A DNA stretch of 64,000 nucleotides from JAMXLO01 sp963696645 (GTDB lineage: Bacteria; Pseudomonadota; Alphaproteobacteria; Acetobacterales; Acetobacteraceae), in contig CAVOKY010000002.1 of assembly GCA_963696645.1 (NCBI GenBank), positions 186,001 through 250,000 on the forward strand. Reading direction: 5' to 3'. Positions within the stretch are counted from its first letter, which is position 1. The number at the start of each line of letters is the position of its first letter. The notes beneath the pieces are model-generated. The model ran no database searches and was not told where the DNA came from. It saw only the letters and a list, made by a program, of their open reading frames with translations. Below are positions 18,071 through 27,251 of the stretch, one piece after another. A program made the position numbers and the translations under genes.

Positions 18071-19056
18071 CGGTGAAACGCAGAGGTCTTCTGGCGGTGG
18101 GTGCTGCAGCGCTCGCAGCGGCGCGCCTTGCGCCGGCGCAGGCCGACCAGTGGCCGCGACGCCCAACAACCATTCTCGTACCGTTCGATGCCGGTGGCAG
18201 CGCCGACCGGCTCGCGCGCGGCCTTGCGCAGTTCATGCCGAAATATCTCGGGCAGCCGATGAGCGTGGTCGATCGCGCCGGCGCCGGAGGCTTGATCGGA
18301 ACCACGTGGTTCCTGCAGCAGCTGCCGGACGGCTATACCGTGATGATGACGCCAGCGACGCCGTTCATCCCGGTCAACATCCTCGTCACCCACGCGCACT
18401 ACACGCTCGACTCGTTCACCTTCGTCAATGCGCAGTGGACGGACTACACGATCCTGCTGGTACCGAAGGACCGTCCTTGGCGCACCGCGGCGGAGCTGAT
18501 CGATGCGATCCGTGCCAAACCAGGAACGATCAGTACCGGCGTGGACTTCGGATCGGTCGGACATATCACGACGATGGCCTTGTTGAATGCGCTAGGACTC
18601 GGTCCCGACGCGGTGCGGATCGTCACCTTCGACGGGGCAGGCGCGATGCGAACGGCACTTGCCGGCGGGCAGGTCGACTTTAATATCGGCCAGGCCGAAG
18701 GCGCCGCCTTCATCTCGGGCTTCGTCCGCCCGCTTGCCGTGTTTCTCGACCACCGCGTGCCCGAATACGATGGGCCGCCGATCAATGAGGTCCTGAAGGC
18801 CTACCTTGCCTCGGCGCCGCTGATCAGCGGCTCGGTCCGAACCTTCGTCTTCCCGGCAGCGTTCAAGACGAAATATCCCGATGATTACGCCAGGTTCGTT
18901 GCAGCCTATCGCGCCACGCTCGACGCGCCCGAGTTTCGCAAGTGGCTGCGCGACAACCAGATGGCCGGCGACTGGGTGGGTGAGGAACGAACCACCGATA
19001 CCATCCGCGCCAATTTCGAGGCGCTAAAACAATACAAGGATCTCATTAAGGCCTGA
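18067..19056 (+). CDS. tctC: tripartite tricarboxylate transporter substrate-binding protein TctC
   Basis: This 329-residue periplasmic protein is the solute receptor of the transporter. A signal peptide with an RR pair and hydrophobic core (MTVKRRGLLAVGAAALAAAR) is followed by mature sequence starting near WPRRPTTILVPFDAGGSAD. That pattern of a beta-strand then a P.D.GG.D-like loop is the first carboxylate-binding element of Bug/TctC receptors; GAGGLIGT near residue 77 is the second. Length is normal. The GTG start overlaps the tctA stop. The ligand is probably an organic acid processed by the upstream lyase, aconitase and PrpD genes, but the binding residues do not name it. Confidence 0.93.
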   Translation: MTVKRRGLLAVGAAALAAARLAPAQADQWPRRPTTILVPFDAGGSADRLARGLAQFMPKYLGQPMSVVDRAGAGGLIGTTWFLQQLPDGYTVMMTPATPFIPVNILVTHAHYTLDSFTFVNAQWTDYTILLVPKDRPWRTAAELIDAIRAKPGTISTGVDFGSVGHITTMALLNALGLGPDAVRIVTFDGAGAMRTALAGGQVDFNIGQAEGAAFISGFVRPLAVFLDHRVPEYDGPPINEVLKAYLASAPLISGSVRTFVFPAAFKTKYPDDYARFVAAYRATLDAPEFRKWLRDNQMAGDWVGEERTTDTIRANFEALKQYKDLIKA

Positions 19057-19198
19057 CGCACATGAACGTAATGAAAGACCATCTTACACGTGAACGTCGC
19101 ATTCGTTCCGCGCGCAGTTTGCGATAGGATCGTGAGCATCGATTGGCTGTTCGGCATCCGTAATGCCCCCTGACTCACCGCCAGCAAGGAGCAATCAC

Positions 19199-19621
19199 AT
19201 GGGTCGCATCCAGCATCTCGCCGTCGCCAGCCAGGAGCCGGAGAAGCTCGCCGACTTCTACAAGGCCGCGTTCGGGTGGCAGGAGGTCCGCCGGCTGGAT
19301 AATCCGCGCTGCCATGGGGTCGTCCTGAGCGACGGCGCGATCAATATCTCGGTGCTGAAGTTCAAGCAGGACCAGATCGGCCGGGGCCTCGAGTTCACCG
19401 GCCTGCACCATATGGGGGTTTACATCGACGATATGGCCGACGCGGAGCAGAAGTGCCTCGCGCTTGGCGCCATCCCGTACGACGAGTTGCCTGAGGACAA
19501 GAACGAAGTGAACTACCGGCCGCGCAGGTCGGACAAGTTCAAGGGACCGGAGGGCAATCTCTTTGACATCAACGACAAGCCGTGGATAGGCGCGGCGCCA
19601 GTGAAGCACGCCGCCGAATAA
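19199..19621 (+). CDS. VOC (glyoxalase/bleomycin resistance) family protein
   Basis: This 140-residue protein has the paired beta-alpha-beta-beta-beta fold of the VOC superfamily. GRIQHLAVASQEPEKLADFY opens the first half, with the likely metal-binding His, and LEFTGLHHMGVYIDDM opens the second. FKGPEGNLFDI near residue 122 carries the usual EGN/F..I ending of glyoxalase-type enzymes. An AAGGAG-like site lies about 8 bases before the ATG at 19199, which favours it over 19163. It follows tctC by 142 bases. VOC enzymes include isomerases, epimerases and dioxygenases; the reaction here is not identifiable. Confidence 0.88.
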   Translation: MGRIQHLAVASQEPEKLADFYKAAFGWQEVRRLDNPRCHGVVLSDGAINISVLKFKQDQIGRGLEFTGLHHMGVYIDDMADAEQKCLALGAIPYDELPEDKNEVNYRPRRSDKFKGPEGNLFDINDKPWIGAAPVKHAAE

Positions 19622-19844
19622 GCGGGCGCATTCGCTTGTGCGTCGCGCCCCGCGTCGACCGGCGCATGGTGATGGGCGCAACCGACAAAGCCTTTGCCGC
19701 TCACGACGCGGCGTGTGTTCCGACGTGAGGTCGATCGCCCGATTGTGTTGGAGATCGATGGGCGCCAGGCTGCGCGCCTGGCGAGACGAGCGCGCCTGCG
19801 TGCTACGAGGTCACCAGCGAAAGTCGGCGGTTGGGAACGATCGG

Positions 19845-21327
19845 ATGAAGTGCATAGTCTTGGCCCTGATGCTTGTCGCGCTGCCGGCCTACGGTGCGAC
19901 ACCCACGGATACAACTGTCGCCTTCTACCACGGCGCCCCCGATCGCGCCGGCAATTACATTGTCCCCCGCCTCAACTGGCAGTCGGCAGGCACGGTCCAC
20001 CACGATGAAATGTTCGATGGCCATGTCGAGGGACATATTTACGCGCAGCCGCTCTATTGGCGGCCGCCGGGCGCGGATCGCGGGCTGATCATCGTCGCGA
20101 CCGAAAGCGACATCGCGTTTGCCTTGGACGCGGCAAGCGGGCGCGTCGTGTGGCGCACCACACTCGGTCATCCGGTGTCGCGAGCGGAACTGCCCTGCGG
20201 CAACATCGATCCGCTCGGCATTACGGGAACGCCGGTGATCGACGCGACGCGCGGTGCGGTCTACCTCGATGCGATGATCGACGACCGCGGAGCGCCGCGG
20301 CACCTTGTCTATGGTCTGCGGCTGACCAATGGCAGCGTGCTGCCCGGCTTTCCCGTCGACGTCGCTGCCGGGCTCGCTGCCCACGGCATCAGCTTCAACC
20401 CGGCGGCGCAGAATCAGCGTGGCGCACTCGCGCTGCTGAACGGTCTGTACCTTCGTGCCATTCGGGGGGCATTTCGGCGATTGTGGCGACTATCATGGCG
20501 CGGTCGTCGCGCTTGGGGTCGATCCGCCGCAACTGCTGGGCGGCTGGGTCACGCGTGCGCGCAAAGGAGGGATCTGGGCGCCGGCTGGGCTGAGCGAGGC
20601 TGATGGCTCACTGTATTTTTCTACGGGCAATACCGATGGCGCGCAGGGCTGGCAGGACGGGGAGGGCGTGTTCCGCGTCGGGCCGGATTTGGCGCATTCA
20701 ACCAATCCGCGTGCGTTTTTTGCCCCCTCAGATTGGCAGGAACTGGACGACGATGATCTCGATCTTGGCGGCGTCACGCCGTTGCCGCTGCCCGGCAATC
20801 CGTTCCCGCTGCTGCTTGCACTGGGGAAGGACGGCAAGGCGTACCTGCTCGACCGTGCCGATCTGGGAGGCCTTGGTCGTCCGCTTGCGGTGCTCCAGGC
20901 GGCGCGCGGCGTCATCATTACGGCCGCGGTCGCCTATCCGGTGCATGATGCGGAGATCGTCGCCTATCAGGCACGCGGCGCCGCATGCCCCAAGGGGACG
21001 TTTGTGTCGGGCATTGGCGCGATCGCGGTGACGACGGAGAGCAATGACGGACTGCGCTCCGCCTGGTGTGTCCCGGTGGATGGCCGCGGCGCGCCGATCG
21101 TCACGACCACGGACGGCAGTGCAGAGCCGATCGTCTGGGTGGTTGGCGCGGAGGGCGATAACCGTTTGCATGGCTTCCGCGGCGATACAGGTGAAGAGAT
21201 ATATCCGGGTGGCGAGGCGGGTGTCGGCATGACCGGGCTGCGCCACTTCGCCACCATCCTCGTCGCTGCCGGGCGCTTCTATGTCGCGGGCGACGGCCGC
21301 ATCTTCGCTTTTGAACTGCCGCAGTAA
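19845..21327 (+). pseudogene. secreted PQQ-type beta-propeller protein, frameshifted
   Basis: The first frame from the ATG at 19845 begins with a signal peptide (MKCIVLALMLVALPAYGA) and then beta-propeller blades, for example AFALDAASGRVVWRTTLG. The reading moves to the next frame near 20454, where VPFGGHFGDCGDYHGAVV continues it to 21327. Removal of one C in CTT-C-GTG restores a single protein of about 490 residues. The second half keeps blade motifs such as ALGKDGKAYLLD and ends with a clean stop. The protein would be periplasmic and resembles pyrrolo-quinoline-quinone-like repeat proteins; no cofactor-binding residue set is certain. As written the C-terminal two-thirds would not be made. 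Confidence 0.78.
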
Positions 21328-21330
21328 AGA

Positions 21331-21436
21331 TCAAGCACTTCTTTTTTGCAAAAAAGAAGCAAAAAACTCTTGTCCATTGCCCAGGTATTGGCAGAGTAAC
21401 GGTCTCCGTAATCGAAAGTTTTTTGGTTCTTTTTTT
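21331..21436 (+). repeat. double-hairpin T-rich repeat, copy B (left part)
   Basis: This has the same plan as the repeat at 15911-16027: a left hairpin CTTCTTTTTTG.AAAAAGAAG at 21338-21359, then CAAAAAACTCTTG, a spacer, and CGAAAGTTTTTTGG leading into the right hairpin. The right hairpin is cut by the IS66-family element after CTTTTTTT (21429-21436); its other half, CAAAAAAGAAC, resumes at 23001. The element lies between the convergent propeller gene and MFS gene, so before the insertion it was well placed as a bidirectional terminator. Confidence 0.8.
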
Positions 21437-22992
21437 GTTACTGCCTAGGTAGCCGAACGGGTCAACCCACGCGCAGATCGGCGATCAAATGGCCGGGTTC
21501 GCTGGTCAGAGCCATGAGCATGTCCCAACCCTGCTTCCTTGCGGTTGAGAGGAGCGAGCGTATCACGGCGAACTCGTTGGCGCCTTGCTCGGAACGGAAT
21601 CCGCCGGAGATCTTCTGGCGCAATTTCATCATCCGCCCGTCGCGCTCGGCGAGGTTGTTGGTAAAGGGCACCAACGGATCGATGAGAAAGCGGAGCACGT
21701 CCCGCTTACGGGTGCTGAGGCGCAGCAGGAGGTTGTGGCCAACCCGCCGGGGCCGGCGGCCACGACGCCTGGCCTTGACCTCGGCAGGGATCAGTGTGGG
21801 CTGTGCCTCATGGAACACAAAGCCTTGCGCGAGGATCAGGTCGTAACGACGCTCGATCAGCCCAATCAGACCCGGCTTCAGTGCGACGCCCCGCTCGCGC
21901 GCGAGGTTCGTTGCGTGGCAGGCGCGTCGTAACAGGCGTTGCATCTTGTGCGCCCAGTCTTCCTTCTCGATCTCGACCAGCGCCTTCAGTTCGCGCAGAT
22001 GATGCGCGTTGCACAACGCGTGCAGCACGCCTTTCAGGGTGTAGTACGGCTTCCAGTGGTCGTGCACGACAATGCCCGTGACATGTGCCAGCAGGCTGCC
22101 ACGCCGCGGCGAGACACGGTAGAAAGTGAGCCAGATGGTCGAGGCGATGTGCAGCCACTGCGTCTTGCCGCCAATCCGGAAGCCGGTTTCGTCCATGTGC
22201 TTGACAGGTGCCGCCGCGACGTGGTCGCGCACGGCATCGGCAAAGCCCTGGAATCGCCCCGCACAATCCTGGCTGATCCGGGCGATGGTCGCGGTGACCA
22301 GATGCACACCGAAGAGATGTGCCATGAGTTCGGCCAGACGCTTCTCGGGCAGCAACTGGTAGTGCAGCAGATAGAGCACAAATGCGCCGATCCGCTTGCC
22401 ATATTGCGCCGGCGCGGCAACGCCCTCGGGAAATGCCGCCCGCGTCTGCGTGCCGCAGGCCGCGCAACGGCAGCAATAGGCGCGGTGCTCGGTAACGAGC
22501 AGCGGCCTCGGTTCCGGCAGATCGAACACCTGCCGGGAAACATGGCCGCTCGCCATCGCCGTGGTCAAAGGCTCACCGCACGCAGCGCAGGCTTCTGGAT
22601 AATGCTCGATCGTGGCATCGGGCTTTTCAACCCGGCAAAGCGTCGTGCCAGGATGCCCCTTCTGGCCGCCGGTCTTCTTGCCTGACGGTTCGCGCAGGCT
22701 GCTGACCCGCGGCGGCTTTTTCAGCCCGTCGCTCGACGGTGGCTTGCCGCTGTTGCTGCTGTTCAGCCCAAGACGGCGCTCCAATTCCGTCAGCCGCTTC
22801 GTCAGGGCCGAATTCTCAGCGCGAAGCACGGTTATCTCCGCCTGCAATGCGGCAATGACTGCATCGCCGCCAGCCGCAGGCGTGGCGTAATCTCGGCCGG
22901 ACGGGTCGGCGGGCGGTGCCATCGACACGTTGACTCGTACTCACCCGTGACCTGTCAACAGCTCCCTTCGCGAGGATGACCTGGGCTGTTAC
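21437..22992 (-). mobile_element. IS66-family insertion sequence, single-ORF (ISBst12-like) type
   Basis: The element spans 1556 bases. Its ends are imperfect inverted repeats: GTTACTGCCTAGGTAGCC at the left, and at the right, read on the other strand, GTAACAGCCCAGGTCATCC. IS66-family ends typically begin with GTAA. The 8 bases on each side (CTTTTTTT at 21429-21436 and at 22993-23000) are identical, matching the 8-bp target duplication expected for this family. It contains one transposase gene and no tnpA/tnpB accessory genes, the ISBst12 layout. The intact duplication indicates a recent insertion. Confidence 0.92.
21462..22928 (-). CDS. IS66 family transposase
   Basis: This 488-residue transposase starts at a GTG (22928). 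Residues about 30-60 form a leucine-zipper-like coiled coil, followed by a KPPSSDGLKKP linker characteristic of IS66 transposases. A zinc-finger-like region has the cysteines CAACGEPL and CCRCAACG at about 110-155. The DDE domain is intact by inspection: HMDETGF (first D, near 245), VHDHWKPY (second D, near 290) and NNLAERDGRMMKLRQKISGG (E, near 435). It fills nearly the whole element and reads towards its left end. Nothing suggests inactivation. Confidence 0.95.
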   Translation of the reverse strand: MSMAPPADPSGRDYATPAAGGDAVIAALQAEITVLRAENSALTKRLTELERRLGLNSSNSGKPPSSDGLKKPPRVSSLREPSGKKTGGQKGHPGTTLCRVEKPDATIEHYPEACAACGEPLTTAMASGHVSRQVFDLPEPRPLLVTEHRAYCCRCAACGTQTRAAFPEGVAAPAQYGKRIGAFVLYLLHYQLLPEKRLAELMAHLFGVHLVTATIARISQDCAGRFQGFADAVRDHVAAAPVKHMDETGFRIGGKTQWLHIASTIWLTFYRVSPRRGSLLAHVTGIVVHDHWKPYYTLKGVLHALCNAHHLRELKALVEIEKEDWAHKMQRLLRRACHATNLARERGVALKPGLIGLIERRYDLILAQGFVFHEAQPTLIPAEVKARRRGRRPRRVGHNLLLRLSTRKRDVLRFLIDPLVPFTNNLAERDGRMMKLRQKISGGFRSEQGANEFAVIRSLLSTARKQGWDMLMALTSEPGHLIADLRVG

Positions 22993-23018
22993 CTTTTTTT
23001 CAAAAAAGAACATGCCTT
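22993..23018 (+). repeat. double-hairpin T-rich repeat, copy B (right part) with target duplication
   Basis: This short segment starts with the second copy of the 8-bp duplication CTTTTTTT and continues CAAAAAAGAACATGCC. Joining it to 21331-21436 minus one duplication restores the hairpin GTTCTTTTTTTC.AAAAAAGAAC. It ends at the stop codon of the MFS gene. Confidence 0.8.
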
Positions 23019-24209
23019 CTACGTGAGGCGTGCGGCATGCTTGCCTTGGCGCAACAAATCCACGCCGACCAGCAGCGCAGGAATTGAGCAGACCGCCCAG
23101 CCGACCGCATAGCCGCCGGTCAGCCGCAGCAGCAATGCGAAGACCGATGGACACAGGACCGCACCCATCTGGCCGAACGACAGCACGCCGCCGGTAACCG
23201 CGCCTGCTCGGCCGGGAGGCGCGAGGCGAGCGGCCTCCGATAGCAGGATACCGTGCCAGGACATCGCGGTGGCGCTAAGCGCGCCGGTGACCAGGCCGAT
23301 TTCGAGGCTGGACCAGGACGCGGTGAATGCACCGACCAGCACGACGCTTGCCGCCATGCCGAACGCGAGCGCGGACATCACGCGCTGTGGAGCGACATAG
23401 AAGCTGCCTAACCAACCCCACAGGATGCGGCACGGGATGGCGATGGCGATCACCGTGGAAAACAATGCACCCGCCGCGACGAGGTCGTAGCCGAGCGCAA
23501 CGAGATAGGTCACGAGATAGGCGATGAAGACCGCCTGGAGGCCGTTGAATGCGAAACAGGCGAACGACAGCGCGCGTAGTTCCCGCACTGCCAGCACGCC
23601 GGTGATCGTGGTACGGAAATCCGACAGGTGGATCGGATGGGTTGGTGACGCATCGGTATCCAGCCGTCCGTGCAGCGGCTGCAGCAGCAGTGCGAAGCAC
23701 CAGCAGGCTGCTGCGCTGACCAGCATCGTGCCGCGCCATCCCAGCGATTGGGCGAGGGTTGGGCCGAGGGAGCCGCCGAGCAGGATGCCGGCCGGAATGG
23801 CGGTCTGCGTGATGGAGAATGCGAATGGCGCGTACCGCCTGATTGCCCAGCGGCCGAGAAGCTGGGAACTGGCGGGAGTGGCGACTGCGGCGATGCCATT
23901 GCCGACCAGCGCCGACAGCACGAAGCCGGTTGCGCCGCCGATAACCGCGACCGCCATGCCGCCGCCGGTTGAGAGCAGCGCGATCTGGCTCATGCGGATG
24001 GCGCCGTGGCGGATGATGTAACCGCCTGATCCGAGTTGACCGATCAATGCGGCGATGGCGACCAGACCGAAATAAACGCCGACCCAGGACGGATCGGCGT
24101 GCAACTCCATAATTATCAACGGTGCGAGCACAGCGGGCAGCACCCGGCCAACCGAGCCGCACGTCTGTTGCAGGAACATCGCCACGACGGCGATCAGCAT
24201 GCGGGTCAA
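23019..24209 (-). CDS. major facilitator superfamily transporter
   Basis: This is a protein of about 396 residues with 12 predicted transmembrane helices in two six-helix halves. The inner loop between helices 2 and 3 carries GGYIIRHGAIRMSQI, an MFS-like loop, and helix 5 has the GILLGGSLGPTLAQSLGWR pattern of YbfB/CynX-type members. The start is uncertain. A TTG at 24209 lies behind AAAGGAAG on the coding strand; ATG at 24200 and TTG at 24242 are alternatives. The gene is convergent with the propeller gene across the IS insertion. Substrate is unknown; the neighbouring dioxygenase may act on what it imports or exports. Confidence 0.88.
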   Translation of the reverse strand: MTRMLIAVVAMFLQQTCGSVGRVLPAVLAPLIIMELHADPSWVGVYFGLVAIAALIGQLGSGGYIIRHGAIRMSQIALLSTGGGMAVAVIGGATGFVLSALVGNGIAAVATPASSQLLGRWAIRRYAPFAFSITQTAIPAGILLGGSLGPTLAQSLGWRGTMLVSAAACWCFALLLQPLHGRLDTDASPTHPIHLSDFRTTITGVLAVRELRALSFACFAFNGLQAVFIAYLVTYLVALGYDLVAAGALFSTVIAIAIPCRILWGWLGSFYVAPQRVMSALAFGMAASVVLVGAFTASWSSLEIGLVTGALSATAMSWHGILLSEAARLAPPGRAGAVTGGVLSFGQMGAVLCPSVFALLLRLTGGYAVGWAVCSIPALLVGVDLLRQGKHAARLT

Positions 24210-24275
24210 CGGGTGCGCTTCCTTTGGGCGGGACTGTGACAATCCAAAGGATGCGCAGCGTCGTCTGGCGTCGCG

Positions 24276-25157
24276 CTATGCTGCCTGTTCGAGCGGTGGC
24301 ACGTCTTCCTCGATGGTTGTCCGTCGCATGTCACGCACCGCGGTTTCCGGATAATGCCGACGCGCGCGATGCATGGTGAAGCGATTGTCCCACATCACGA
24401 TGTCGCCCAACTGCCACTGGTGGGTGTACACGCCGGCGGGTTGGGTCGCCCATTCTGTCAGTTCCAGCAGCAGGTCGATGCCTTCGGGGATCGGCCAGCC
24501 GATGACATGCGAGGCATGCGATGACAGATAAAGCGACTTGCGGCCGGATGCCGGATGCACGCGCACCAGTGGATGCTGGGCCGAGGGCAGGCTGGCCTGC
24601 TCCTCGGCCGAGAAGCCGGTGAAGCCCACCACGGCGCGCGAGTGGAAGATGCTGTGTTCCACAACCAGATCTTCGACAAGCTGCTTCATCGCCTCCGGCA
24701 ATGCGTCGTAGCCGGAGCGCATGTCGGCCAACTGGGTCTGACCGCCGTCGGCCACCACGGAATGGCACGACAGCAGGGAATATTTGCCTGAGTACCGCTT
24801 GTAGGACCCGTCGGTATGCCAACGCCGGCTGCCGAGATTGTTGACCCGCCGGCGATCACCGGCGCCGAGTACTTGGCTGTCCTCACCGAGGTTCGACGCA
24901 TCCGTCATCTCGCCACCCAGGCGACGCCTCATCGGATCCTTCTGATATTCGGTGGCGCGTGCCAGCGTGCCGAAATTGCGGCTGAAGGCGATCTGTTGCT
25001 GATTGCTGATCGGCGGGCCGCGAAATAGCAGAACGGGATGATTGTCGACAGCATCCTGAATGAGTGAGACGTCGTCAGCCGAAATTAGTTCACGCAGGTC
25101 GATGTTGGCAATCTCGGCGACAAAACCCGGACGTATTTCCCGAACCACTGCGCTCAC
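24276..25157 (-). CDS. TauD/TfdA family Fe(II)/2-oxoglutarate dioxygenase
   Basis: This 293-residue protein belongs to the TauD/TfdA family of non-heme iron, 2-oxoglutarate-dependent dioxygenases. The first two iron ligands are in RRWHTDGSY (about residues 112-120, H.D) and the distal His in DNRFTMHRAR (about 262-271), together with the arginine pair that binds 2-oxoglutarate. The GTG at 25157, preceded by GGGAG, is preferred; the longer reading from 25217 adds a non-conserved basic leader. It is followed by the MFS gene and preceded by the peptide ABC ATPase gene, both on the same strand. The organic substrate (sulfonate, aryloxyacid or other) cannot be told. Confidence 0.9.
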   Translation of the reverse strand: MSAVVREIRPGFVAEIANIDLRELISADDVSLIQDAVDNHPVLLFRGPPISNQQQIAFSRNFGTLARATEYQKDPMRRRLGGEMTDASNLGEDSQVLGAGDRRRVNNLGSRRWHTDGSYKRYSGKYSLLSCHSVVADGGQTQLADMRSGYDALPEAMKQLVEDLVVEHSIFHSRAVVGFTGFSAEEQASLPSAQHPLVRVHPASGRKSLYLSSHASHVIGWPIPEGIDLLLELTEWATQPAGVYTHQWQLGDIVMWDNRFTMHRARRHYPETAVRDMRRTTIEEDVPPLEQAA

Positions 25158-25231
25158 TCTCGGGCTCCCTTCATGATCTTTGCGATATCTGTGACAAACC
25201 TTGGAGCCGCGCGGCAACGGCCGTCAAGCGG

Positions 25232-27250
25232 TCACTGGAACTCGCCGGCGAAGTGGCAGGCGACGGCATGCTTCGGTCGAAGCATGCGCGGCAAAGGTGT
25301 TTGTTCGGCGCAGATTTGTCGCGCGATCGGACAGCGCGTGTGGAAGCGGCAGCCGGACGGCGGATCGATGGCATTAGCCGGTTCGCCCGAGAGCTTCTGG
25401 CGGCCGGTTCCGGCATCCTGCCCATGCAGCGAAGGCTGAGCGGAAATCAAATAGCGTGTGTAAGGATGCAGCGGCGCGGTGAACAGATCATCGGCGGGGG
25501 CGATCTCCGCCACCTGGCCGAGATGCAGCACCATGATGCGATCGCAGATGTGACGCACCACGGCAAGGTCATGCGCGATGAACAGGTAGGTGAGGCCGAA
25601 GCGTTCGCGTAGATCGATCATCAAATTGACGATCTGTGCCTGGATGTTCACATCCAGCGCGGATATCGGTTCGTCCGCGACGATGAAGTCGGGCTGCACG
25701 GCGAGGGCGCGTGCGATCGAAATGCGTTGGCGTTGACCACCGGAGAACTCGTGCGGATACCGTCCGCGCGCGGCTGAACCAAGCCCGACGAGGCTGAGCA
25801 ACTCGTCTATGCGACGGCGCGTTGCGTCGGCGCTATCGGTCAGGCCGTGGTAGCGCAGCGGTTCGGCGAGAATGTCGTCAACCGTCATGCGCGGATTGAG
25901 GCTGGCGTAGGGGTTCTGGAACACCATTTGCAATCGACGGCGAAGCGGGCGCATGGCGCTGGCGGATGCGTTGGCGATCTCCTGTCCATCGAACCGTATG
26001 CTGCCGTGATCCGGCCGGTAGAGTCGCAGCAATGTGCGCGCCAAGGTGGATTTGCCGCAGCCGGATTCGCCGACCACGCCAAGGATTTCACCACGCTCGA
26101 TGGTCAGATCGACGCCGTCGACGGCATGGACGATGCGTGATGCGGTGAGCATTCCTCCGCGCAGGCGAAAATGCTTGACCAGGCCCGCCACTTCCATGAT
26201 CGGGACGGCGGCGGCAGTAGTCTCCGGCGCGGGGTCACGCGTGACACGCGCATGGCGTACGAACGGCTGGTCGCCATGGCGCGCGAGCCAGCAGCGTGCG
26301 AACTGATCAGGACCGGTTTCGAGCAATGGTGGATGCTCGTCGCACACGGGCTGGCGGAACGGGCAACGCTGCGCGAAGCGGCAAGCCGGTGGCTGGTGCA
26401 ATGGATCGGGCGGCGTGCCCTCGACGGTGATCAGTCGCCGGTCGCCGCGATCAGTGTCCAGGCCGGGGCGCGCATTCAGCAACGCCCAGGTGTACGGATG
26501 GCGTGGATTGGCGAGCACCTCGGCTGTGGGTCCCTGTTCCACCACTTCGCCGGCGTACATCACGATGACCCGCGTGCAGATCGTGGCGATCACACCAAGG
26601 TCGTGGCTGATCAACATGATGGCGGTGCCGAAGTCGCGGTTCAGGTCCCGCAGCAGATCGAGGATCTGCGCCTGAATGGTGACATCGAGCGCCGTTGTGG
26701 GTTCGTCCGCGAGCAGCAGTGCGGGCTCGTTGCTCATACCCATTGCCAGCACGACGCGCTGGCGCATGCCGCCGGAGAACTGGTGCGGGTAACTGGACAT
26801 TGCCCGTTCCGGCACGGCTATCCCCATGCTGCCCAGCAGGCCGATGCCACGAGTTTTTGCCTCGGACCGGGAACGGCCATGGATGGTCATTGCCTCGCCG
26901 AGTTGCTGCGCGATGCGCATCACCGGATTGAGCGAGGTCATGGGATCCTGGAAAACCATGGCGACGTCACCGCCGCGCATTGCGCGCAGTTGTGCTGCCG
27001 ACATGGTGCAAACGTCGCGACCGCGGAACCGTATCGCACCGCCGACGATGCGTGCAGGTTCTTCCAGCAGGCGCATGACGGACAGCGCGGTGACGCTCTT
27101 GCCGCAGCCGGATTCGCCGACGATGCCGACCGTCTCGCCGGCATGCACAGTGAAGCTCACGCCGTCGACCGCGCGGGCGATGCCCTGGTCGGTGTAGAAC
27201 CAGGTGCGGAGATCTTCGACCTCCAGCACAGCCGGCGGTGTGTCCGCCAT
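25232..27250 (-). CDS. dipeptide/oligopeptide ABC transporter, fused DppD-DppF ATP-binding protein
   Basis: This 672-residue protein holds two complete ABC ATPase domains, corresponding to DppD/OppD (about 10-330) and DppF/OppF (about 350-670). Each has Walker A GESGCGKS, a signature (FSGGMRQRV; FSGGQRQRI), Walker B (LLADEPTTALD; IVADEPISALD) and the C-terminal cysteine-rich oligopeptide-type extension (CRFAQRCPFRQPVC; CRFHTRCPIARQIC). ATG 27250 sits immediately after the permease stop; GTG 27286 is an alternative that would overlap. It energises the two permeases encoded just upstream. Fusions of the two ATPases are known in several proteobacterial glutathione/peptide importers. Confidence 0.93.
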   Translation of the reverse strand: MADTPPAVLEVEDLRTWFYTDQGIARAVDGVSFTVHAGETVGIVGESGCGKSVTALSVMRLLEEPARIVGGAIRFRGRDVCTMSAAQLRAMRGGDVAMVFQDPMTSLNPVMRIAQQLGEAMTIHGRSRSEAKTRGIGLLGSMGIAVPERAMSSYPHQFSGGMRQRVVLAMGMSNEPALLLADEPTTALDVTIQAQILDLLRDLNRDFGTAIMLISHDLGVIATICTRVIVMYAGEVVEQGPTAEVLANPRHPYTWALLNARPGLDTDRGDRRLITVEGTPPDPLHQPPACRFAQRCPFRQPVCDEHPPLLETGPDQFARCWLARHGDQPFVRHARVTRDPAPETTAAAVPIMEVAGLVKHFRLRGGMLTASRIVHAVDGVDLTIERGEILGVVGESGCGKSTLARTLLRLYRPDHGSIRFDGQEIANASASAMRPLRRRLQMVFQNPYASLNPRMTVDDILAEPLRYHGLTDSADATRRRIDELLSLVGLGSAARGRYPHEFSGGQRQRISIARALAVQPDFIVADEPISALDVNIQAQIVNLMIDLRERFGLTYLFIAHDLAVVRHICDRIMVLHLGQVAEIAPADDLFTAPLHPYTRYLISAQPSLHGQDAGTGRQKLSGEPANAIDPPSGCRFHTRCPIARQICAEQTPLPRMLRPKHAVACHFAGEFQ

Positions 27251-27251
27251 C

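Noticed and set aside
20440..20470. Programmed +1 frameshift at the propeller gene and other breaks
   Set aside because: The eight sites share no slippery codon or stop context; only TTT-C (42600) and CCC-T (52246) would allow easy re-pairing.
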